Assembly: GCA_963422775.4 (NCBI GenBank)
Contig: CAUJSJ030000035.1
Span: 1 to 64,000, forward strand
Reading direction: 5' to 3'
DNA: 64,000 nucleotides
DNA from: Pelomonas sp963422775
GTDB lineage: Bacteria > Pseudomonadota > Gammaproteobacteria > Burkholderiales > Burkholderiaceae_C
Shown: piece by piece, positions 17,263 through 25,175 of the stretch
Numbering within the stretch: the stretch's first letter is position 1
Layout: each line of letters starts with the position of its first letter
Translations under genes and position numbers: made by a program
Notes under the pieces: model-generated
The model's input: the letters and a program-made list of their open reading frames with translations, nothing else
What the model was told of the DNA's origin: nothing
Database searches by the model: none

Positions 17263-18765
17263 ATGGCCCATCGTCCCACCCGCCTTGCCGTCGCGAATGT
17301 CGACAAATTGCTGGCGGAAATTGATCGCCTGCTCGAGGCAATTTCTGCCGGAGCCTCGGCGAGGCGCGCCACCTGGCCGCAAGTTGGCGAAGAGTTCGAA
17401 CCGAGCGCCAGCAATCTGGCGGCGTACCTGGCTCTGAGACAGCAAGACCTGCGGCCTCTGCAGGGCATGTTGATGGTGCTGGGGCTCTCGTCGCTCGGAC
17501 GCATCGAGGGCCGCGTCTATCCCGCTTTGCACGCCGTACGAGCGTCATTGGCAGCAATCGCCGGCGAGAAGCCCCGCGAGCGGCCGGATGCGCACGCGTT
17601 CTATGAAGGCCGCGACCGTCTGGCGTCAAGAACCGAAGCCTTGTTGGGTCCGCGCCGACCCGGTCGGCCGGTCGGGCTGCTGGTGACTTGCCCCACCGAG
17701 GCCTCCGAGGATCCCCGGTTCATGGTGGAGCTCGCGCATCACAAAGTCGAGGCGATACGGATCAACTGCGCTCATGATGATGCACCGGCTTGGCAGCGGA
17801 TGATCGAAAACGCCAAGAGCGCCGAGGCAAGGACTGGACATCGGCTGCGCGTGCTGATGGATCTGGCCGGGCCAAAAATCCGAACGGGCAAGGTTGCGCA
17901 TGCCAAGGGGGCCCGGCACGTCGTCCGCGGCGATCTCATCGCCGTCGTCCTGCCCGGAAAACTGAAGATGGCCCGCCACGCGGTCGACGGCGCCGCCGTC
18001 GCAGCAGAGTGCACGCTTCCAGAGGCAGTGCAGGCCTTGAAAGCCGGAGAGCACGTGCTCTACGACGATGGAAAGATCGACGCCGTCGTCGAGCGCACGG
18101 CGTCGTGGGGTGCCGTCGCTCGGGTCGAGCGCTGCCCGGCGAAGGGCGTCAAGCTGAAGTCGGAAAAAGGCTTGAATTTTCCCGACACGGACTTTGCCGT
18201 CGACGCGCTGACCGACAAGGATCTGAAGGACCTGGATTTCGTCGCCGAGCATGCCGACGGCATCGAGTATTCCTTCGTCCAGTCGCCGCAAGATGTGATC
18301 CGCTTGCAGGCCGCGCTGGCCGCCAGAAGGGACGACTGGCAGAAGCTCTGGTTGATTTTGAAAATCGAGAAGGCGGCCGCCGTCGAGCGCTTGCCGGAGA
18401 TCTTGGTTCAGGCGGCCTCGCGTCAGCCGACGGCGATCATGATCGCCAGGGGCGACCTGGCCGTCGAGATCGGCTTTGGCCGAACCGCAGAAATGCAGGA
18501 GGAGATCCTCTGGCTGGCCGAGGCGGCCCACACGCCTGCGATCTGGGCCACCCAAGTGCTCGAGCAGCTGGTGAGCGAGGGGATGCCAGCGCGCGGGGAG
18601 ATGACGGACGCCGCGATGGCTGCGCGGGCTGAGTGCGTGATGCTCAACAAGGGGCCGTTTCTGCTGGAGGCCATCGAGACGCTCGACGTGATTCTGGAGC
18701 GCATGTCTGCCAATCAGGACAAGAAGACACCCAAGCTGCGGCCCCTGAAGAGCTGGGCACGATGA
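17263..18765 (+). CDS. Pyruvate-kinase-like protein with extra N-terminal region and no C-terminal domain
   Basis: 500 residues. From about residue 143 the sequence follows pyruvate kinase: LLVTCPTEASEDPRFMVEL, VEAIRINCAHDD (usual RLNFSHG), LMDLAGPKIRTG, a B-domain, LNFPDTDFAVDALTDKDLKD, LILKIEKAAAVERL with the catalytic Lys, and MIARGDLAVEIGF. The usual VATQMLESM...PTRAE is WATQVLEQLVSEGMPARGE. The protein stops shortly after, so the allosteric C-terminal domain is absent. The first 140 residues are helical and unrelated to pyruvate kinase. This is not the housekeeping enzyme; phosphoenolpyruvate chemistry is possible but unproven. Confidence 0.75.
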   Translation: MAHRPTRLAVANVDKLLAEIDRLLEAISAGASARRATWPQVGEEFEPSASNLAAYLALRQQDLRPLQGMLMVLGLSSLGRIEGRVYPALHAVRASLAAIAGEKPRERPDAHAFYEGRDRLASRTEALLGPRRPGRPVGLLVTCPTEASEDPRFMVELAHHKVEAIRINCAHDDAPAWQRMIENAKSAEARTGHRLRVLMDLAGPKIRTGKVAHAKGARHVVRGDLIAVVLPGKLKMARHAVDGAAVAAECTLPEAVQALKAGEHVLYDDGKIDAVVERTASWGAVARVERCPAKGVKLKSEKGLNFPDTDFAVDALTDKDLKDLDFVAEHADGIEYSFVQSPQDVIRLQAALAARRDDWQKLWLILKIEKAAAVERLPEILVQAASRQPTAIMIARGDLAVEIGFGRTAEMQEEILWLAEAAHTPAIWATQVLEQLVSEGMPARGEMTDAAMAARAECVMLNKGPFLLEAIETLDVILERMSANQDKKTPKLRPLKSWAR

Positions 18766-18779
18766 CATGCGCGTCGACC

Positions 18780-19202
18780 TCACCGCACCTTCACGGCGAC
18801 TTGGTCCTTGAGCTTGCTATCCGGATAGACGATGACCCGGGCGCCGACGGTCAGGCCCGATTTCACCCAGGCACTCGCGCCATTGCGGGCTTCAACGCTG
18901 ACTTCCTTCAAGCGGGCATGGCCGCCCTCCAGCACAAAGATGCCGGAGCGTGACCCGATGTGAAACAAGGCGCTCACCGGCACCATGACGGCCGGGTCCA
19001 CCACCTGCACCAGCACACGCACGTCCACCTTGAAACCGTCACCCAGCGACTGCCATTGCGCTGCCGGCGCGGTGAATTCGACGACCACATCGACGCGCTG
19101 CTCCTCCACCCCCAAGGCCGACACCTCGGTGAACGCGGCGGGCTCCGCCCAGCGCACGCGGCCTGACAAGGGCTGAGCGCCGCCCCAATTCAGCAGCTGC
19201 AT
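18780..19202 (-). pseudogene. Efflux periplasmic adaptor (HlyD/RND type), C-terminal fragment
   Basis: The 140-residue reading LLNWGGAQPLSGRVRWAEP, SALGVEEQRVDVVVEF, VPVSALFHIGSRSGIFVLEG and GLTVGARVIVYPDSKLKD is the beta-barrel and membrane-proximal end of periplasmic adaptor proteins of RND-type efflux pumps. About 200 residues of the N-terminus (signal peptide, hairpin, lipoyl domain) are missing upstream of base 19202, and no pump gene follows downstream. It therefore cannot work alone and is best read as a remnant left by a deletion. Its stop lies 14 bp from the convergent end of the pyruvate-kinase-like gene. Confidence 0.75.
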
Positions 19203-20002
19203 GCCCGCGCCGGGGCGCTTGCGACATCCGCGCTGTCAGGCATGGGTCGGTATCACGATGTACGGACGGCTCGCGACGGCTGGCGACACGTACAGCACTA
19301 GGGTTTCCTAGAATGCAGATTCCGAACTCGCCGATGGACTCGCCATTCGGCGGCGCCTAGATTGCTGTACGAACGCGCACGGGATATCACCTTGAACGTC
19401 ATTCGGGCTTGCGGCCCTGTATTCCCCTCTGACCAAGCCCTGCTCCAGGAACTGGCCAGCCTTCAGCCTGAGCTCAACGGCTATCCCGTTGGGTCATTGT
19501 TGGAGATGTTCATGTCCGCCCAGGAGCAGGAGCGGGTCACCGCCTTCCGTCTTGTCGACCGCTGCCTGTCAAGTTGGATCGCTCAGCTCGACCAACCTTT
19601 GACACCCGTTGATGGAGGATTGCCAGAGGTCTTTGAACAGATGGCGGGGCGACAGCGTGGTGCCCGCGACGCGCTGGCACGTGTCCGCACCGCGCTTTCG
19701 CATGCCGAAGTTGTACCCGCCCACCGTGGGCAACCCGGTGGATAAACGCTTGCGGCACCGCGCAAGTGGTTGTCCGGGGCCGCACACCGTCACACTGCAC
19801 GCAAAACGAGCACGTCCACTTGGCGCCCAGCGCCAGAATCGCTCGGCGTCGTCAAGCGCCTTCACGGCATGACGGCCGTCGACGGCAGTGTGCTCCAGTT
19901 TGGCCGTGAGGCAACGGCCTGTGCCCCGAGGGCGGCTGAGGGGTAGCATTTGGGCAAAGCGCCCCAGAAAGCACCCCAGGAGGGGTTTTGAGCCCAGAAC
20001 GG
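19203..20002. other. Region without a confident gene
   Basis: Between the adaptor remnant and the tRNA-Pro remnant. One plus-strand frame, 19362-19745, starts at TTG and gives 127 residues (LYERARDITLNVIRACG, GSLLEMFMSAQEQERVTAF) that look partly protein-like but end in a composition unlike a real C-terminus. It could be a truncated hypothetical gene. Nothing else was recognised. Confidence 0.4.
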
Positions 20003-20037
20003 AAAAAGGACCTAGAGGCTTTCGCTTCTAAGTCCTT
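20003..20037 (-). terminator. Intrinsic terminator of the tRNA-Pro remnant
   Basis: Read on the minus strand, AAGGACTTAGAAGC, a GAAA loop and GCCTCTAGGTCCTT form a strong stem, followed by a T-tract (AAAAA at 20003-20007 on the plus strand). It lies 18 bp after the CCA end of the tRNA fragment. It is where a tRNA-Pro transcript would end, which shows that the flank to the left is the original chromosomal side. Confidence 0.75.
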
Positions 20038-20055
20038 GATTTATCTTCTTATTTT

Positions 20056-20100
20056 TGGTCGGGACGGCGGGATTCGAACTCGCTACCCCTTGCACCCCAT
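20056..20100 (-). repeat. attachment site: 3' fragment of a tRNA-Pro(GGG) gene
   Basis: On the minus strand this reads from the anticodon loop (ATGGGGT), through the 3' half of the anticodon stem, variable loop and T-arm (AGTTCGAATCCCG) to the acceptor end CCGTCCCGACCA. The 5' half of the tRNA is absent; AT-rich DNA follows at 20101. Homology starting at an anticodon loop and ending at the 3' end is the standard att core of tyrosine-recombinase islands. The recombinase gene begins 186 bp to the right. Confidence 0.82.
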
Positions 20101-20285
20101 AGAAATATTAGGCAATTTTGGCGATCACCCAAGTTGCAGTGGTTGTGCCAAAAACTCCGAGTAATTCGTTTAAAATCAACATGTTGCGATGAGTTCGGCG
20201 GGGTGCTGGTTGTCCCGCGATGTGCCGCAAGATGCCGGTAAAGCCCACGTCCGGTATCCCCCTGGGTATCCCCCTGGAGATGTTG

Positions 20286-21737
20286 ATGGCGACGACTCGA
20301 TATCCGAAGCAAGGCAAGGGAAGCCGCTGGACCGAACTTGGTTTGAAGGCTATCCCTTCAAGCTGGAAGGGCGACTACGTTGCCGATGGCGAAGGGCTGA
20401 CGGGCGAGGTCCGCGTTACCTCAGACGGCAGGGTCGGCGTCAACTTCAAGTACGGCTACAAGTGGCGCGGGGCCGGAGTGAAGCACTACTGCGGAACCTG
20501 GCCCGAGGTCACCCTCGCAGGCGTTCGCGCTGAACGTGACCGGGCCAGAGCGCTTGTGAAAGCTGGAGTAAGCCCGGGGGATGCCAAGCGCGCCGCCAAG
20601 ATTGAAGCCCAGGCGACCGTCGAGGCCACTATTGCGGAAGCAGCTCGCCGGCAGGCCGAGGACCTTCCACTTCGCGCGATGTTCGAGGCGTGGCTGCGGG
20701 ACGGCGTGAAGCGTGCAGACGACAACGCCGAATTGCAGCGCAGCTTCGATAAGGACGTATTGCCGCTCATCGGTGGGAAGCCAGTACGTGTGGTGGACGA
20801 AGGTGACGTCACGGCTGTGCTGCGTGCCGTGATCGATCGGGGCACCTACCGGATGGCCTCGCGGCTTTACGCCGACATGGTGCAGCTGTTCGCCTGGGCG
20901 GAGGCGCGCAAGCCGTGGCGCGCGCTCATGGTCGAGGGCAACCCCACCAAGTTGGTCGAGTTGGCCAAGCTGCTGCCGCATGGATGTGATCCGGACGCCG
21001 AGCGCGACCGCGTGTTGACTGCCGACGAACTGCGCGAGCTGCAGACCAAGTTGGCAGCCATGGAAGCGGCGTACGCCGCTGCGCCCGCCGGAGCGAAGTA
21101 CGGTGTTGACCGTCCGCTGAAAAAGGAAACGCAGCTCGCGCTGTGGATTTGTCTGGGCACGCTCTGCCGCATCGGGGAACTGTTGAAGGCCCGTTGGGAA
21201 CACGTGAACCTGACTGCTGGCGAGTGGTTTGTCCCGGCGGAGAACACCAAGACGGGGGTCAGCTGGAAGGTCTATCTATCGCCGTTTGCGCTGCGACAGT
21301 TCAAGGCGTTGAACGCGCTGACCGGCGACACGGCGTTTTGCTTTCCGGCCCGCGCGGCGACGGGCGAAGCGTCAGCGGACCACGTCTGCGTCAAGAGCGT
21401 GTCCAAGCAGATCGGCGATCGCCAGATGCAGTTCAAGAATCGAGCCGGGCCGCTGAAGAACCGAAAGCATGACAACTCGCTCACGCTGTCCGAGGGCAGG
21501 GCGGGCGCGTGGACGCCGCACGACTTGCGGCGAACCGGCGCCACCATGATGCAGCAGCTGGGCGTGCCGCTCGATCTCATTGATCGATGCCAGAACCACG
21601 TGATGGCTGGTAGTCGGGTACGGCGTGCATATCTGCATCACGACTACGCCGCTGAGAAGCGCGATGCCTGGGGGCGCCTGGGCGAGCGGCTGGATGTTCT
21701 GCTTGACCGCTCGACCCGCATTCCCGAAGGCGCGTGA
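20286..21737 (+). CDS. Site-specific tyrosine recombinase (island integrase)
   Basis: 483 residues from ATG 20286, which is preceded by GGAG at good spacing; in-frame starts further up lie in the att-proximal repeat region. The N-terminal part has the arm-binding and core-binding domains of P4-like integrases. The catalytic domain carries Arg in GTLCRIGELL, Lys in ENTKTGVSWK, HDLRRTGATM (box II His-x-x-Arg), His in CQNHVMAG and the nucleophile Tyr in RRAYLHHDY. All catalytic residues are present, so the enzyme may be active. It lies next to the tRNA-Pro fragment and would mediate integration there. Confidence 0.92.
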   Translation: MATTRYPKQGKGSRWTELGLKAIPSSWKGDYVADGEGLTGEVRVTSDGRVGVNFKYGYKWRGAGVKHYCGTWPEVTLAGVRAERDRARALVKAGVSPGDAKRAAKIEAQATVEATIAEAARRQAEDLPLRAMFEAWLRDGVKRADDNAELQRSFDKDVLPLIGGKPVRVVDEGDVTAVLRAVIDRGTYRMASRLYADMVQLFAWAEARKPWRALMVEGNPTKLVELAKLLPHGCDPDAERDRVLTADELRELQTKLAAMEAAYAAAPAGAKYGVDRPLKKETQLALWICLGTLCRIGELLKARWEHVNLTAGEWFVPAENTKTGVSWKVYLSPFALRQFKALNALTGDTAFCFPARAATGEASADHVCVKSVSKQIGDRQMQFKNRAGPLKNRKHDNSLTLSEGRAGAWTPHDLRRTGATMMQQLGVPLDLIDRCQNHVMAGSRVRRAYLHHDYAAEKRDAWGRLGERLDVLLDRSTRIPEGA

Positions 21738-22015
21738 TGATTGAACGGTCGTGGGCGGGTGCGAGAAGGATGACCGAAAACGCACCTTCAGCCCGCATGG
21801 TTACTCCGCTTTGACAGCTGAGAGGGCGCCGTTACTCCAACAGTTACTGCAGGACGACACCAAGCTCGAGGAGCTGCGCGCAACTGCACAGGATCTGTCC
21901 ACCGCACTGCGCGAGGCACCGACCAGCGCTGCCACCTTCACGATGGTCATCGCAGATCCATCCGTCGCCCCCACGAACCCTGTCTTGCAGAAGGGCATCC
22001 GCCCCAGCGTGTGCA

Positions 22016-22243
22016 CCACGATCAGGCGACGAGCCAGCGCATCGTCGTGCTGGCTCACGAGCGGCGGCGCTTCGGCTACCGGCGCATTGGCGACCTGCTG
22101 CGCGCAGCAGGCACGAAGATCAACGACAAGCGCGTGTACCGGCTCTACAAGCTGGCCGATCTGTCGGTGCGCAAGCGCCGCGGCAAGCAGCGCCTGAAGC
22201 TCGAACGCGTGCCGCTGCACGAGTGTCAGACAATCAACGAGGT
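22016..22243 (+). pseudogene. IS3-family OrfB transposase, N-terminal fragment
   Basis: The translation RIVVLAHERRRFGYRRIGDL, KINDKRVYRLYKLADLSVRK and LERVPLHECQTINEV matches the segment before the DDE domain in IS3-group OrfB proteins. The reading leaves homology after NEV, exactly where the catalytic Trp-x-x-Asp-Phe block should begin. No catalytic residues remain. It marks a deletion or recombination junction near base 22243. It is not part of the intact IS3 element at 32860, whose OrfB is of a different subgroup. Confidence 0.7.
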
Positions 22244-22373
22244 GTTCCTCTTGGCCTGTCCGCGCTCTGTGTCTATATGGCCAAGCGCTTCTCTGGCTCA
22301 GCCTAAGCAACAGCCCTGACCCACCACCGCGGAGTCAAGATGGGTTCGCCGTGCGCTTACGTTTCATGCTCCA

Positions 22374-22505
22374 TGTTCGATCTCTCTGTCGCCCAGCGCC
22401 ATGTTCGATCTTTGTGTCGTTGGCCGATGTTCGAACTTGCTGCATAGAAACAGCCCCGTTAGGCGGGCTCCCCCAGGAGAGCTATGTTCGATCTATATGT
22501 CGGCT
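22374..22505 (+). repeat. Four spaced copies of a TGTTCGAnCT repeat, IS-end-like
   Basis: Copies start at 22374 (TGTTCGATCTCTCTGTCG), 22402 (TGTTCGATCTTTGTGTCG), 22428 (TGTTCGAACTTGCTGCAT) and 22485 (TGTTCGATCTATATGTCG). Spacings are 28, 26 and 57 bp, so the last gap is about twice the unit. Multiple short direct repeats at one end are typical of IS21-family ends, and an IS21 istA remnant occurs at 28106. These are therefore probably transposase binding sites of a lost IS21-like element. Confidence 0.5.
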
Positions 22506-22587
22506 CTCTGTGACCGCGACTTGTGGTCACCGTCACCGCCTCGCGACCAAGGCTTGGCTTGGCTGAGTTGAGCCGCCGCGGCAGTAG

Positions 22588-24354
22588 TCAGTCCGAAGGA
22601 GTTGCCGACAGCCAAAAGCGCAGCTGCGCATTCCGGATGCTGCCATCGTCGTCGTAGTAGCGGGACTGCCACTCCTCAGGCTTCACCTTCAGGCTGGCGT
22701 CTGCCTTCGCTGCATCCTTTTGCACCATGGACCGCCATGAGAAATGGTCATAGATGTCCAGCACGTGCGTTGCATAGGCCTCGGCAAGATACCGCTGGCC
22801 TTTGACGATCACCAGGTTCTCGTCATTGTTAAAGGACGCCCGATGGCCAAGGTTGTGGCTACCAGTCACCACCACGCAGTCATCTGAGAACGGGTCGATG
22901 ACGATGATCTTGTCATGGGTAACCGCGAATCCCGCGCTCAGGATTTCCTTCGCCCAACCCGCCGGGATCGTTCGCGACAAGGCCGCGGCCGTGACGACTC
23001 GCGGATCCTGCTTGATCGGCGGCGTACCGTCGCCCTTCTTCGGCGGTGCGATGCCCTTGAGCTCGTACACGAACCCGTCGGATGCCGAGGGGTTGGTCAC
23101 GCAGCCGCGCACAAACAGATTCTTGTTCGCCTTCTGAGCCTGCGCTGCCCAGTTCGCCAGGCTCGGCGAGCCAGGATAGAACGCCAAGAAAAGGATGGCG
23201 GTCTTGGCGTTAAGCATCAACTTCGCCACCTCGTCCATATCGACAGGGCGCGTTTCGTTGGCCCCGTTGCCTTTGCGAAGGGCTGGCGTATTGGGTGAGA
23301 ACCAGCTCGTGACAGTGGCTCCCTCTTCGAGATCAAAAGTCTTGGACTTTCGATCCCACGTGCGCAGCTTGGCGCTCTGGAGGGCCTTCGGATCTTCGCC
23401 GGCGGCCTCGGTGTCCTTCTTGAGTTCGTTCCAGTAGTCGAGGTAGCGCTGAGCCAGGTCAGGATTTCGCCAGATGATGGTGTTGTTGGTCTGCGTGCAC
23501 AGCCCGGTCGACGTCCAATTCGTCGAGCCGAACAGAACTGCGACAGGCTTCTTCTTCTTGACCAGCACCGCGAACTTGTTGTGCCCGATCTGGCCGGTCC
23601 TGAACATCCGGTCGATCACGTCGGCGCCGGCGTTCTTCAGTGTCAGGCGCGAATCACTGTTCCCATACGTCACGCCGCTGGCACTCTGCTCGTCGCTGGC
23701 CTTGGGGTTGGACAAAACGATGTGAAGCTTCTTCTTCAGGCTGGCAAGCGACGCGATGAGCTGCCCGTCGCCAAGTTCGTACAGCGCGCAGTAAAGCTCG
23801 TCGCTGGTCTTCACCTCGCCCACGAATCCAGTGAGCGCCTCAATCATTCCTCCAGCGAGATCGCTACGAAGGGGATCCTGCTCGTCCATGACGCGCTCGA
23901 GCAGTTTCCCCTTCTCAGGTTTTCCGCCCAGTGCCTGGGAGACATGTTGAGTCGAGATGATCCCTCGATTGAAATAAGCCGCCAGCGTCTTCGAAAGGAT
24001 CGGCGTGACCTCCACCTCGTTCGACACGGCATAGCCGATCGACATCGGCTTGAGCTTCCCTGGCTTGCCCTCCAGGGGGACGACCTTGTAGCGGAACTTT
24101 CGAGATCCGGTCTTGTCCGCCACGAGGCGGGCATACGGATCCTTCCAGTAGAACTTCTGGATCGGGAAATCGTCGGTTGTCTGGCCGGGCTCGCGCTTGG
24201 AGCCCGGAAATACCGCCATGGAGGGCAATGGTGTCTCTGTGCCGGCTTCGTCGATCCGGTGAACAGCGAATCCCATGCAGCCGGGCAACTGCCGCCCATA
24301 GCTCCAGGCAACCACGACAACATCGTTGTCTGCGAACGCGATCGCGTTTTGCAT
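22588..24354 (-). CDS. Phospholipase D-like protein with two HKD motifs
   Basis: 588 residues from ATG 24354, which has an excellent ribosome binding site (GGGAGGGAC). There are two PLD catalytic repeats. The first, near residue 258, is HNKFAVLV followed by FGSTNWTSTGL; the Asp of HxKx4D is Val here. The second, near residue 480, is complete: HDKIIVID followed by VVTGSHNLGHR. No signal peptide or membrane helix is seen, so it is probably cytoplasmic. PLD-fold enzymes cleave phosphodiester bonds of lipids or nucleic acids; which applies here is unknown. The region before residue 200 is not recognised. It is intact amid decayed mobile DNA, which suggests selection, for example as a defence or toxin protein (inference). 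Confidence 0.8.
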   Translation of the reverse strand: MQNAIAFADNDVVVVAWSYGRQLPGCMGFAVHRIDEAGTETPLPSMAVFPGSKREPGQTTDDFPIQKFYWKDPYARLVADKTGSRKFRYKVVPLEGKPGKLKPMSIGYAVSNEVEVTPILSKTLAAYFNRGIISTQHVSQALGGKPEKGKLLERVMDEQDPLRSDLAGGMIEALTGFVGEVKTSDELYCALYELGDGQLIASLASLKKKLHIVLSNPKASDEQSASGVTYGNSDSRLTLKNAGADVIDRMFRTGQIGHNKFAVLVKKKKPVAVLFGSTNWTSTGLCTQTNNTIIWRNPDLAQRYLDYWNELKKDTEAAGEDPKALQSAKLRTWDRKSKTFDLEEGATVTSWFSPNTPALRKGNGANETRPVDMDEVAKLMLNAKTAILFLAFYPGSPSLANWAAQAQKANKNLFVRGCVTNPSASDGFVYELKGIAPPKKGDGTPPIKQDPRVVTAAALSRTIPAGWAKEILSAGFAVTHDKIIVIDPFSDDCVVVTGSHNLGHRASFNNDENLVIVKGQRYLAEAYATHVLDIYDHFSWRSMVQKDAAKADASLKVKPEEWQSRYYDDDGSIRNAQLRFWLSATPSD

Positions 24355-24550
24355 ATGTCCCTCCCCAGGGTTGTCAGACCTACGTATCGGCCTGCTCAAA
24401 GTCTAGGGATGGGGACGTCAGTAGCGCCACCGCTCACGCCAGGTTTGCGGCGGCCGCCTCCTCAAAACGATTGAAGGGTTTTTCCTAGCCGCCTGGGTAG
24501 ACAGAAGCAAACCGCCGAGTCCACGGCTGTCATCTAGATCTTGGCTTTGG

Positions 24551-24865
24551 TCAGTCGCATTGAACGACCGTACAATTCGTACTAGCTCTAGAAGGCGCCG
24601 CACGTGGTCCCGCGTCGCTGGCAGGCGTGTAGCACCCGGACTTCAAGACACACTTCACGTTCGCAATATGCGCAGATGTCTGCATGGCACCCATGGCTGA
24701 CTTCAGCGCCGCCAGTCGAGCGTCGGTTCCCAAGCTCGTGAACCGCGGCAGCGCAACCGCTGACAGCGCCCCAAGAATCACGATCACCGTCGCAAGCTCG
24801 ATCAGCGTGAAGCCTTCTTGCTGGTTCGCCTGTAGACGCAGCTGATTGGCGCCCGACGTGAGGCC
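24551..24865 (-). pseudogene. Type IV pilin-like fragment without a start codon
   Basis: The minus strand reads QQEGFTLIELATVIVILGAL then SAVALPRFTSLGTDARLAAL and KSAMGAMQTSAHIANVKCVL: a prepilin with the cleavage site G-FTLIE, Glu5 and the hydrophobic N-helix. Upstream the frame runs back to a TAG at 24866-24868 with no ATG or GTG before the cleavage site, so the leader is lost. The C-terminus (about 95 residues after the cleavage Gly) is shorter than a usual pilin. A 20-bp imperfect direct repeat flanks the fragment (24560 and 24899), pointing to a duplication or deletion event. Confidence 0.65.
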
Positions 24866-25175
24866 CTATCGCGTGGCGCTTGGGATCTTGAGGTCCATTT
24901 GAATGACCGTACAACGCGGCCCGGCTGCCGGCAAGGAGTGCTGGATCGGCGATATAGAACTGCGTGAGAAAAGTCGCTGGGATCTGCCGCTTCGATGGCG
25001 ATCGAGTCCCGTACGCCGCCGGCCAGGTCGCGCTCCTCGGCTTATCCCCGCTGATCCAACGGGCACTGCAAGTACCTGAGAATGAAGCGCACATCTGGGG
25101 CTCGGGTGACATCGACGACAGCTTCGTCGCTCACAAGGCCATAGCCTCCAATCACGAACCACAAGGGAGCCGAAC
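24866..25175. other. Upstream region of the cyclase-like gene, no clear gene
   Basis: About 310 bp. Near 24899 the minus strand repeats the pilin tail (CTVIQMDL against CTVVQCD), which suggests a second, decayed pilin copy. No promoter could be assigned with confidence. Confidence 0.4.

Noticed and set aside
22374..22505. CRISPR array
   Set aside because: Only four copies with variable 3' parts, units of about 18 bp and spacers of about 10 bp or missing; no cas genes nearby.
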